Below are positions 5,594 through 10,907 of a stretch of 10,907 bases of DNA, one piece after another. Positions within the stretch are counted from its first letter, which is position 1, and each line of letters starts with the position of its first letter. Location: the NCBI GenBank assembly GCA_007133995.1, contig SLLP01000262.1, forward strand, positions 1-10,907, given 5' to 3'. This DNA is from Balneolales bacterium (GTDB lineage: Bacteria > Bacteroidota > Rhodothermia > Balneolales > Natronogracilivirgulaceae). A model generated the notes under the pieces. That model was not told where the DNA came from. It ran no database searches and saw only the letters and a list, made by a program, of their open reading frames with translations. Made by a program: the position numbers and the translations under genes.

Positions 5594-8140
5594 TCAATTC
5601 GATCCTCCATCGCCAACATCTCCAAGGCGCAGCGACGCCAGGGTGGTGAGTGCGTAAGCGGCAGCGGCCACTCCCATCACCAGGTCGAAACCCGTCTCCA
5701 GGGAAATCATGGTAGCCAGCGCGGTGGCCGATACCGAAAGGCAACTGTCCACTCCGCAGGCCCACGGGATCTGCGTCTCGTTGCTGCCCGACAGCCGCCG
5801 GAGCCCGAACGGAAACATCATCCCCATGAAAAAAGCAGGCAGGGCCAGAAGCACCACCACCTTGGACAGACGGGCCTGAAGCGGCCACGACATACTCACA
5901 TCCAGCAGCGGCATCAACAGAAACGCATATAGCAGTATCAGCAGGACGATTGCACCGCCGGTGCGAAGCAGGGTCTGGTAGTCGGACCGAAAACGGGAGG
6001 ATACGTAACTGCCTGCGCCGGAGGAGAACAGCAACGCTGCCAGGACCGCTGCGGTGGCATAGACCGGCTGACCGAGATACAGCACCAGTTTCTGGATGAG
6101 CACGATCTCAAAAAACATGAACCCGATGCCTATGCCGCTAAAGTAGAGGAAGGTCCAGCGACGGCGGGTCCCCTGCCATCCCACACGGAACAGCGGCAGG
6201 ATGATCAGGATCACCGAGGCAAGTACGATCTGCACCAGCGTCACCGTGGCCATCACAAAGCCAAGCTCCATGTACGGCAGTTCCCGGACATCATACTGCT
6301 CCAGGAGCACGGGGATGCTGCCTATGGACATGAAATGTGAGAAGAATGGACGGTTATCGGTAGCCGGACGCACATTGAATGCATAATCGCGGAAAAATGC
6401 TTCATGATCACCATACAGCAGCGAGTCTACATGGTCGAAAAACATGCGGTCTTCGGCTATGTTGAAATAGTCGCGCTCTTCCGGGTCAATGTCCGTCAGA
6501 ATCAGCGGGTCGAACGAACGGTTGCGGCTGAAGGTCCGGGCCGCTTCCTGCTCTTCGACTGTGAACGGACTCCTGCTCAGCAGAAAGGTGACGGTTCCCC
6601 AGTTGCGGATGGCCATAATGTGATGTTCGGGCGCATTCTCCCCCAGCTCCTCAAGCAACACACGCCATGTAGCCAGAAGCTTCAGTGATTCCCTGGGTGG
6701 ATATGCGGACCAAACCGTCGCGGCGATCATCCCCTCTTGCGTCAGTCTCCCGTACATTTCCCGAAATGCTTCCAAGGTGAGATGGTACTGCTCCTGAAGG
6801 GCATGGACCCCGGAGGTGCCACCAAAGGCCCCGATAACCGGCAGCACAATCAGGTCTTTTTTTCTTGCCGGATCTGAGGACAACCATGTGCGTACGCTGT
6901 TCCCGTAAAGCGAGACCCTGGGATCGAGATAAAGAGAGTCGATCCATTCGGGATGGTACTCGGTGAGCAGCCGATTGGACTGACGGTTGGGTTCAACGGC
7001 TGTCACACGGGATGGATCGTGCGCAAGGGCATGCGAAACGTCGGTTCCCGTTGCGGCTTTCAGCACCAGAACCGATTTCGAGTGGCGCAGGGCAAAAGGA
7101 AGTCCGCGTGTAGCATAATCGAGCAGGTGTCGAGCGGAAGCATTATCCTCCCTGCGGTCCACACCACTACCTCCTCCGCCATACAAGCGATTCTTTTCGC
7201 CGGCATTCCAACGGTTTTTTTCGCCACCATTCAAGCGATTTTCCCCTGCATCCAATTTGTCTGCCGGGTTATCCGCATTCACTCCCAACCCCCCCAGAAG
7301 CGTCCCGAAATACTGGCCGTTGTTGAACAGGATGTCACGCACCGGCGGTTCTTGCCCGTACTGAAGGCTCAGGGCGGGGGCAAACCGCTGCGCCGGAGCG
7401 TGAACAACCTGGAGCAGACCGTAGGGACCCGATTCCTCGTAGATGATCTCTGCATCGGGAAGCTGAAGTGAGCCGTACATCGCCTTGAATTCCGAGATTA
7501 CGGGTTTCGCCGGGTACAGCAGGCCCATCATCGGAACGAGCAGCGACATTATCGCCACTACAGTGAATCGGCGGGAGCGAATCCGCACCAGCCAGGCTGC
7601 CAGCAGTGGAAGCAAGGCAAGGAGCGGCGGTATGAGCGGAAGCGGAACAATCCAGAACAGCCAGATGATCACCAGCGCACCTGCAGCCGATCCGGCCAGA
7701 TTGAAAAAATAGTACATGCCGATATGCCGCACCTCATAGTAGAACACCAGTGTGATGGCCAGGCCACCAAAGAAGAACGGCAGGCAGTAGACCAGGTAGG
7801 TGAAGCTCATCAATCCGAGCTGCGACCGGTCGAAGAACAGCAGAAAAGTGTCGAACTCTCCAAATATACCAACCAGCCGGACAGTCAGCGCCATCGACAG
7901 GCCGCACAGCAGATAGAGCACGGGAAGAGCCCGGTCAAAATTGCGTTTAAGCCATTCGCGGAACAGAGCCAGAAAGGTTCCGGCTGCCCCGAATCCTAAC
8001 ATCGCCATAGAGATAACCATATAGGCGAAGTGATGCCACTGGCTGATCGACAGCAGCTGCATGATCACCAGCTGGAACGAGATCACGGCCAGCGAGGTGA
8101 TACCGACGGAGAGGGCGATATGGCGGGACTTCAGGGGCAT
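5594..8140 (-). CDS. Polytopic spermidine-synthase-like membrane protein with degenerate SAM domain
   Basis: The 848-residue protein has three parts. Residues ~1-210 contain about six or seven membrane helices. Residues ~225-600 form a soluble domain related to spermidine synthase. Residues ~620-830 form a second helical bundle with GIGFMFFEIVLIQKLVLYLG (670-689), a signature of membrane SpeE-like proteins. In the soluble domain the expected glycine-rich SAM loop is VLVLKAATGTDVSHAL (357-371) where active synthases have GxGGG; AVEPN (381-385) keeps the acidic strand-2 residue. DLIVLPVIGAFGGTSGVHAL (429-448) lacks the catalytic aspartate pattern of aminopropyltransferases. Polyamine synthesis is therefore doubtful. 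Residues ~284-335 are an in-frame insertion containing 8-residue repeats. The gene is last in a probable operon, starting 62 bp after the pcm stop. No strong ribosome binding site precedes the ATG at 8140. Confidence 0.88.
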   Translation of the reverse strand: MPLKSRHIALSVGITSLAVISFQLVIMQLLSISQWHHFAYMVISMAMLGFGAAGTFLALFREWLKRNFDRALPVLYLLCGLSMALTVRLVGIFGEFDTFLLFFDRSQLGLMSFTYLVYCLPFFFGGLAITLVFYYEVRHIGMYYFFNLAGSAAGALVIIWLFWIVPLPLIPPLLALLPLLAAWLVRIRSRRFTVVAIMSLLVPMMGLLYPAKPVISEFKAMYGSLQLPDAEIIYEESGPYGLLQVVHAPAQRFAPALSLQYGQEPPVRDILFNNGQYFGTLLGGLGVNADNPADKLDAGENRLNGGEKNRWNAGEKNRLYGGGGSGVDRREDNASARHLLDYATRGLPFALRHSKSVLVLKAATGTDVSHALAHDPSRVTAVEPNRQSNRLLTEYHPEWIDSLYLDPRVSLYGNSVRTWLSSDPARKKDLIVLPVIGAFGGTSGVHALQEQYHLTLEAFREMYGRLTQEGMIAATVWSAYPPRESLKLLATWRVLLEELGENAPEHHIMAIRNWGTVTFLLSRSPFTVEEQEAARTFSRNRSFDPLILTDIDPEERDYFNIAEDRMFFDHVDSLLYGDHEAFFRDYAFNVRPATDNRPFFSHFMSIGSIPVLLEQYDVRELPYMELGFVMATVTLVQIVLASVILIILPLFRVGWQGTRRRWTFLYFSGIGIGFMFFEIVLIQKLVLYLGQPVYATAAVLAALLFSSGAGSYVSSRFRSDYQTLLRTGGAIVLLILLYAFLLMPLLDVSMSWPLQARLSKVVVLLALPAFFMGMMFPFGLRRLSGSNETQIPWACGVDSCLSVSATALATMISLETGFDLVMGVAAAAYALTTLASLRLGDVGDGGSN
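7183..7255 (-). repeat. Imperfect 24-bp tandem repeats inside the speE-like gene
   Basis: On the coding strand, successive units encode LDAGEN (about 7255-7238), RLNGGEKN (7237-7214), RWNAGEKN (7213-7190) and the start of RLYGGGG (7189 downward). The two central units are full 24-mers differing at several bases. They lie in a loop after LFNNGQYFGTLLGG where relatives go almost directly to the methyltransferase fold, so they look like a recent expansion of a tolerated linker. Confidence 0.75.
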
Positions 8141-8202
8141 GGATCAGCCGGCGTCCAGAAAATGCGATCCTTCTCTGCACTGCTGGACGTTAACCGGCGC
8201 AG

Positions 8203-8958
8203 TCACTCCTCCTCCCTGGTAAAAGGCACAAAACGAACCGGCATCAGGTTGCGCGTACGGATGTCCTCTCCGCGTTTTTCCACCAGCATCAGGTTTTGTG
8301 TGCGGAAAGGGGAACCCACCGGAATTACCATACGTCCTCCGTCACGAAGCTGATCCACGAGCGGCGGCGGTATGTGATCCGCGGCGGCAGTCACCACAAT
8401 AGCATCAAAAGGCGCATATTCCTCCCATCCGTAATATCCGTCTGCGCGCTTGACCTGAACTTTGTCATAACCCGCATGACGCAGATTCTGCTTGCCCCAT
8501 TCTCCCAACTCCTCCACAATTTCAATGGTAAAAACCTGATCCGTTATTTCTGCAAGTACAGCTGCCTGATAGCCGGACCCGGTGCCGATCTCAAGCACTT
8601 TCATCCCGGGTTCGGGATTAATGAGTTGGGTCATATAGGCCACGATGTATGGCTGGGAAATGGTTTGACCGTGACCGATCGGAAGCGGATTGTCCAGATA
8701 TGCCCTTCTCCGTTCTCCGGATCGAACGAATTTATGTCTGGGAACACTGCGCATGGCGTTGATGGTCGGTCGGTTATCCACACCACGAGCGACGATCTGC
8801 CGATTAACCATCTGCTCCCGAAGACGATCATAGCGTTCTTCCTCCTCATCGTTTGCTGGTTCGGCAATTGCCACAGGAACAACCTGTATTGCGATCAAAA
8901 GAGTGAATAAAATAATCAGGCTGGGAGAGAAAAAACGTTTTGGAAGCATAGAAATCAT
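8203..8958 (-). CDS. pcm: Protein-L-isoaspartate O-methyltransferase, exported form
   Basis: This 251-residue enzyme has all PCMT signatures. The pre-motif GQTISQPYIVAYMTQ (97-111) contacts substrate and SAM. Motif I is VLEIGTGSGYQAAVLAEI (121-138), and the end of strand 2 is FTIEI (143-147). PFDAIVVTAAADHIPPPLVD (183-202) and GGRMVIPVG (207-215) complete the fold. PCMT transfers a methyl group from SAM to isoaspartyl residues formed by ageing of Asp and Asn, beginning their repair. The N-terminus adds a basic and hydrophobic segment ending VPVAIAEP, with a likely signal cleavage after residue ~32, so the enzyme would act outside the cytoplasm, where SAM supply is unclear. An alternative ATG at 8949 keeps the signal peptide. 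The gene lies 37 bp after tspO and 62 bp before the speE-like gene, all on the minus strand, implying one transcript. Confidence 0.93.
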   Translation of the reverse strand: MISMLPKRFFSPSLIILFTLLIAIQVVPVAIAEPANDEEEERYDRLREQMVNRQIVARGVDNRPTINAMRSVPRHKFVRSGERRRAYLDNPLPIGHGQTISQPYIVAYMTQLINPEPGMKVLEIGTGSGYQAAVLAEITDQVFTIEIVEELGEWGKQNLRHAGYDKVQVKRADGYYGWEEYAPFDAIVVTAAADHIPPPLVDQLRDGGRMVIPVGSPFRTQNLMLVEKRGEDIRTRNLMPVRFVPFTREEE

Positions 8959-8995
8959 TGTCAGTTTTGATCAGGTAAAAAGTCTTGGAACCTTG

Positions 8996-9547
8996 TCACA
9001 TATTCAACCACCAGATAGCACCGTTTAGTATGGTCGCATAACTGACCCAAATGATATAAGGCACCATCAGATAACCGGCCAGCGGCCGAATTCTATAGAA
9101 AAGACGGGTAATCCAGAGAATGAGACCGAGTAAAATGATGATCTCAATGAAAGCCACACCCGGCAACTGCCACTGAAAGAAAATAAATGACCATGCAGCG
9201 TTAAAAACAAGGTGGATTCCATACACTGATAATGCAGTCCGGCGTGAGGGCCGGCTGGGCAGCAGCATACTTTCGTAGGATGAGCCTTCACCCCAGAACT
9301 CTCTGCTCTTACGCTCTGGTGTGCGGTATACAAGCCAGGCAGAGATTCCCATAAGCAGGTAGAGTAAGGGCCATACCACAGGAAATATCCAGTCAGGAGG
9401 AGTAAACACGGGTTTATCAATCGTCCGGTACCAGGTCTCTATGTTAGGCCTGGTGGCGAGTGATCCCACAAGTCCGGCCAGCTGTGCTACTGTTACACTG
9501 AGCAGCAAAACCAGAATACTTCGCCCCTTGCTGTACATGTGGACCAT
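8996..9547 (-). CDS. tspO: TspO/MBR family tryptophan-rich sensory protein
   Basis: The protein has 183 residues and five predicted membrane helices. The signature WYRTIDKPVFTPPDWIFPVV (39-58), followed by WPLLYLLMGISAW, is the hallmark of TspO's first loop and second helix. NAAWSFIFF (116-124) and PYIIWVSYATILNGAIWWLN (163-182) match helices 3 and 5. TspO binds porphyrins and other ligands in the membrane and is tied to tetrapyrrole and oxidative-stress regulation in bacteria. The loop between helices 2 and 3 (about 75-105, RTPERKSREFWGEGSSYESM onward) is roughly 15-20 residues longer than usual, which explains the length above the typical 150-165. Start choice lies between ATG 9547 and ATG 9538; both leave the signature intact and neither has a strong ribosome binding site. 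It is the first gene of the probable tspO-pcm-speE-like operon. Confidence 0.95.
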   Translation of the reverse strand: MVHMYSKGRSILVLLLSVTVAQLAGLVGSLATRPNIETWYRTIDKPVFTPPDWIFPVVWPLLYLLMGISAWLVYRTPERKSREFWGEGSSYESMLLPSRPSRRTALSVYGIHLVFNAAWSFIFFQWQLPGVAFIEIIILLGLILWITRLFYRIRPLAGYLMVPYIIWVSYATILNGAIWWLNM

Positions 9548-9609
9548 CTTTTGATATAATTTGAAATAAGACCACTTTTACACGGTTATTGGCTACTGAT
9601 GAAGGTAAT

Positions 9610-9687
9610 AAAAAAAGCAGTGCTGTAATTGAATTTATATGCTGTTTTGGGATGATTTTGGTCACATTCGAATTTCCAGTCACTGCT
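9610..9687 (-). terminator. Terminator-like stem and T-run upstream of tspO (minus strand)
   Basis: Read on the minus strand, AGCAGTGACTG (9687-9677) can pair with CAGCACTGCT (9625-9616), ten base pairs with one bulged A, and is followed directly by a run of T ending at 9610. The loop is about 50 nt, much longer than in ordinary terminators. If real, it would stop transcripts starting further right before they reach tspO, 63 bp downstream, as an attenuator or small-RNA end. Confidence 0.3.
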
Positions 9688-9716
9688 GTAGCAACTTAAT
9701 AAAATCTAAAAACCGT

Positions 9717-9906
9717 TATAATAACCTTTTACCCATCCGAGCTGACGAGAAAAAAATAATGTCGTCAATCAATCATTGGGGTTGTCCCACATATGATTAG
9801 TTACGATTTTATCGACTTTATAAATTGCGCCGGGCAAATGCGACTTATCACAAACCATTAGAATATTTGGAAGAAACACACCCTGCACTTAAAGTGCAGT
9901 TTTTTT
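9717..9906 (+). ncRNA. Candidate structured small RNA or leader ending in an intrinsic terminator
   Basis: A TATAAT hexamer at 9717-9722, itself inside the palindrome GTTATAATAAC, could start a transcript near 9730. Within the next ~180 bases are three hairpins: TGACGA/TCGTCA (9743-9767); AATCATTGGG pairing with CCCA and ATGATT around GTTGT (9771-9798); and CGAT/ATCG (9804-9814). The stretch ends in the terminator at 9883-9906. No ORF of note lies on this strand. The order promoter, stems, terminator is what a small RNA gene would look like, but the -35 element is poor and no known RNA family was recognised. Confidence 0.3.
9883..9906 (+). terminator. Intrinsic terminator, plus strand
   Basis: CTGCACTT and AAGTGCAG form an 8-bp inverted repeat with a single central base; physically this is a 6-bp stem with a TTAAA loop. 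Seven T residues (9900-9906) follow. On the minus strand the stem is not followed by T, so it acts for plus-strand transcripts. No plus-strand gene is recognised for several kilobases upstream, so the terminated transcript must be an RNA or a leader. Confidence 0.7.
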
Positions 9907-9935
9907 AACCCTTTTTTGGGACCAATAAAATAATG

Positions 9936-9979
9936 TAGTTGATTACAGACGGCCTGTTGCGATACGGCCAGATCAACTA
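9936..9979. promoter_or_regulatory. 8-bp inverted repeat upstream of the glycosylase gene
   Basis: TAGTTGAT (9936-9943) and ATCAACTA (9972-9979) are perfect reverse complements separated by 28 bp. They flank a possible promoter, TTGATT (9939-9944) with GATACG (9961-9966). The arrangement could be a split operator or a leader hairpin ending about 20 bp before the ATG at 10001. Support is positional only. Confidence 0.3.
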
Positions 9980-10000
9980 TTTGAAAACGATTCTACATAC

Positions 10001-10711
10001 ATGACCTTAGCCGACCACATCCTGCACTTCAACAAATCTCTTGATCTTGACTCCTCTTTACTACCTGATGGCATCACGGTGATGAATCCGTTTCGGGGTA
10101 AGCAATCGGATATCATTCAAAACGTCACTTCACAGTTCTATCGAAAATTCTACTCCGATCACGAACCACGCCATCTTATTCTTGGCATTAATCCGGGGCG
10201 GTTCGGGGCTGGTGTTACCGGAGTGCCATTTACCGATACCAAGCGCATGAAGGAGATCTGCGATATCGACATCGCCATTGCTCCCACCCATGAACCCTCA
10301 TCGGTATTTGTGTATGAAGTGGTGGATGCATTTGGCGGCCCTGTTCCATTCTATCGAAATTTCTACATCAACTCCGTCTCACCCCTCGGTTTTACACGGT
10401 TGAATGAGAAGGGCAATGAAGTGAATTACAATTTTTATGATGACCGCCGGTTGCAGGAGGCTGTCACACCGTTCATTATCGACTGCATTGAGCGACAGAT
10501 CGGTTTTGGAGCATCAACTGACCGGTGCTATTGCATGGGACGTGGTAAAAATTTCAAATACCTTAATGCATTAAACAGGCAGCAGGGATGGTTCGGTGAA
10601 GTGATACCGCTGGATCATCCACGTTTTGTTGTACAGTACCGGTCAAAGCGGATGCCGGAGTATGTACAGAGTTACGTAAGTGCTCTTTACAAATCTATTC
10701 AGCAGTTCTAA
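10001..10711 (+). CDS. SMUG2-like uracil-DNA glycosylase (DUF4918 family)
   Basis: This 236-residue protein belongs to the SMUG2 branch of the uracil-DNA glycosylase superfamily, once named DUF4918 and common in Bacteroidota. Motif 1 is LGINPGRFGAGVTGVPFTD (61-79), the counterpart of the SMUG1 GMNPGPFG...TGVPF loop, with Asn64 in the water-positioning place. FYINSVSPLGFTR (121-133) forms the next core strand and base-recognition loop. Motif 2 is DHPRFVVQYRSKRMPEYV (205-222), where His206-Pro207 corresponds to the HPS loop that enters the minor groove. The enzyme would remove uracil or oxidised pyrimidines from DNA as the first step of base excision repair in the cytoplasm. It is a single gene, divergent from the tspO operon across a long spacer and 17 bp from the converging E2 gene. 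Substrate range is inferred from the family. Confidence 0.9.
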   Translation: MTLADHILHFNKSLDLDSSLLPDGITVMNPFRGKQSDIIQNVTSQFYRKFYSDHEPRHLILGINPGRFGAGVTGVPFTDTKRMKEICDIDIAIAPTHEPSSVFVYEVVDAFGGPVPFYRNFYINSVSPLGFTRLNEKGNEVNYNFYDDRRLQEAVTPFIIDCIERQIGFGASTDRCYCMGRGKNFKYLNALNRQQGWFGEVIPLDHPRFVVQYRSKRMPEYVQSYVSALYKSIQQF

Positions 10712-10728
10712 TTCGCTGCAGTGAAAAT

Positions 10729-10907
10729 CTAAAGAAGCATTGACGCTGGATTCTGCAGTAGTGTGCGAACCGTGTTGAGGAATTCGGCTGCTTTCGCACC
10801 GTCCACCACGCGGTGATCGCTCGACATCGTCACTTTCATGCGTTTGCCGGGCACGACCTGTCCATCTTCCACGACCGGCACATCACGAATGGCACCGATG
10901 GCAAGGA
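10729..10907 (-). CDS. pdhC: Pyruvate dehydrogenase E2 (dihydrolipoyl acetyltransferase), C-terminal end only
   Basis: Only the last 58 residues are inside the window; the gene enters from the right edge and stops with TAG at 10729-10731. The fragment contains the catalytic motif of 2-oxo acid dehydrogenase acyltransferases, MSSDHRVVDGA (27-37 of the fragment), with its active-site His and Asp. It is preceded by LAIGAIRDVPVVEDGQVVPG and followed by the closing helix ending NPASMLL. This domain transfers the acetyl group from lipoamide to CoA and forms the trimeric core of the complex. The GKRMKVTMSSDHRVVDGA context and the short tail fit the pyruvate-specific E2 better than 2-oxoglutarate E2, but a branched-chain E2 cannot be excluded from this fragment. 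No terminator is visible in the 17 bp before the converging glycosylase stop. Confidence 0.88.
   Translation of the reverse strand, partial: LAIGAIRDVPVVEDGQVVPGKRMKVTMSSDHRVVDGAKAAEFLNTVRTLLQNPASMLL

Larger units (their letters stand above)
9548..10000. other. Large hairpin-rich intergenic region between divergent genes
   Basis: No protein gene is supported in these 453 bp. The region is AT-rich and contains a terminator-like structure for minus-strand transcripts (9610-9687), a TATAAT hexamer on plus (9717-9722), hairpins at 9743-9767, 9771-9798 and 9804-9814, a plus-strand intrinsic terminator (9883-9906), and an 8-bp inverted repeat (9936-9979) close to the glycosylase gene. It must also hold promoters for tspO and the glycosylase. 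Confidence 0.55.

Noticed and set aside
7183..7255. CRISPR-like repeats
   Set aside because: The units are contiguous, imperfect and coding in frame, with no spacers.
6953..7471. Plus-strand ORF of 172 codons inside the speE-like gene
   Set aside because: It lies antisense to a continuous 848-codon gene with membrane helices and family signatures on the minus strand.
9901..9920. CCC-TTTTTT-GGG element after the plus-strand terminator
   Set aside because: The stem is only three base pairs and lies in a low-complexity T-rich stretch, so it is not a credible separate hairpin.

Overview
The window looks like a chromosomal segment from a member of the Bacteroidota/Balneolota-Rhodothermota group. 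This is an inference from gene content: a SMUG2-type (DUF4918) uracil-DNA glycosylase, a membrane spermidine-synthase-like protein, a TspO homologue, a secreted PCMT and a lipoprotein of a type I associate with that group. There is no rRNA or tRNA to settle it. Base composition is moderate, with AT-rich intergenic regions. No CRISPR array, tRNA, rRNA or insertion sequence was recognised.

Layout. (1) 1-1194, minus strand: two class I SAM-dependent methyltransferases in tandem, the first cut by the left edge. (2) 1518-2099, plus: a short secreted-type ORF whose first part is a truncated class A beta-lactamase-like serine hydrolase and whose last ~50 residues are the C-terminus of an SLC13 anion permease, apparently a deletion fusion. 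(3) 2261-2779, plus: a DJ-1/PfpI protein, convergent with an AEC-family permease (2790-3710, minus) that lies downstream of a lipoprotein of unknown function (3774-4331, minus). (4) 4634-5436, plus: a small MscS channel whose reading frame is broken after codon 29. (5) 5594-9547, minus: a probable three-gene operon, tspO, then an exported protein-L-isoaspartate methyltransferase, then a large polytopic spermidine-synthase-like protein. (6) 9548-10000: a 453-bp non-coding region between divergent genes, rich in hairpins, with a plus-strand intrinsic terminator that no recognised gene explains. (7) 10001-10711, plus: a SMUG2-like uracil-DNA glycosylase, convergent with the C-terminus of a pyruvate dehydrogenase E2 acyltransferase (10729 to the right edge, minus).

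How the genes work together: most of the window is housekeeping and envelope or stress functions rather than one pathway. The tspO-pcm-speE-like cluster is the only convincing multi-gene unit. It combines an inner-membrane tetrapyrrole/redox protein, an exported protein-repair enzyme and a membrane protein with a decayed aminopropyltransferase-like domain.

The most useful observations are the chimeric ORF, the mscS frameshift, the degenerate SAM site with an in-frame repeat insertion, and the possible structured RNA near 9717-9906. No clear new defence or mobile system is visible.
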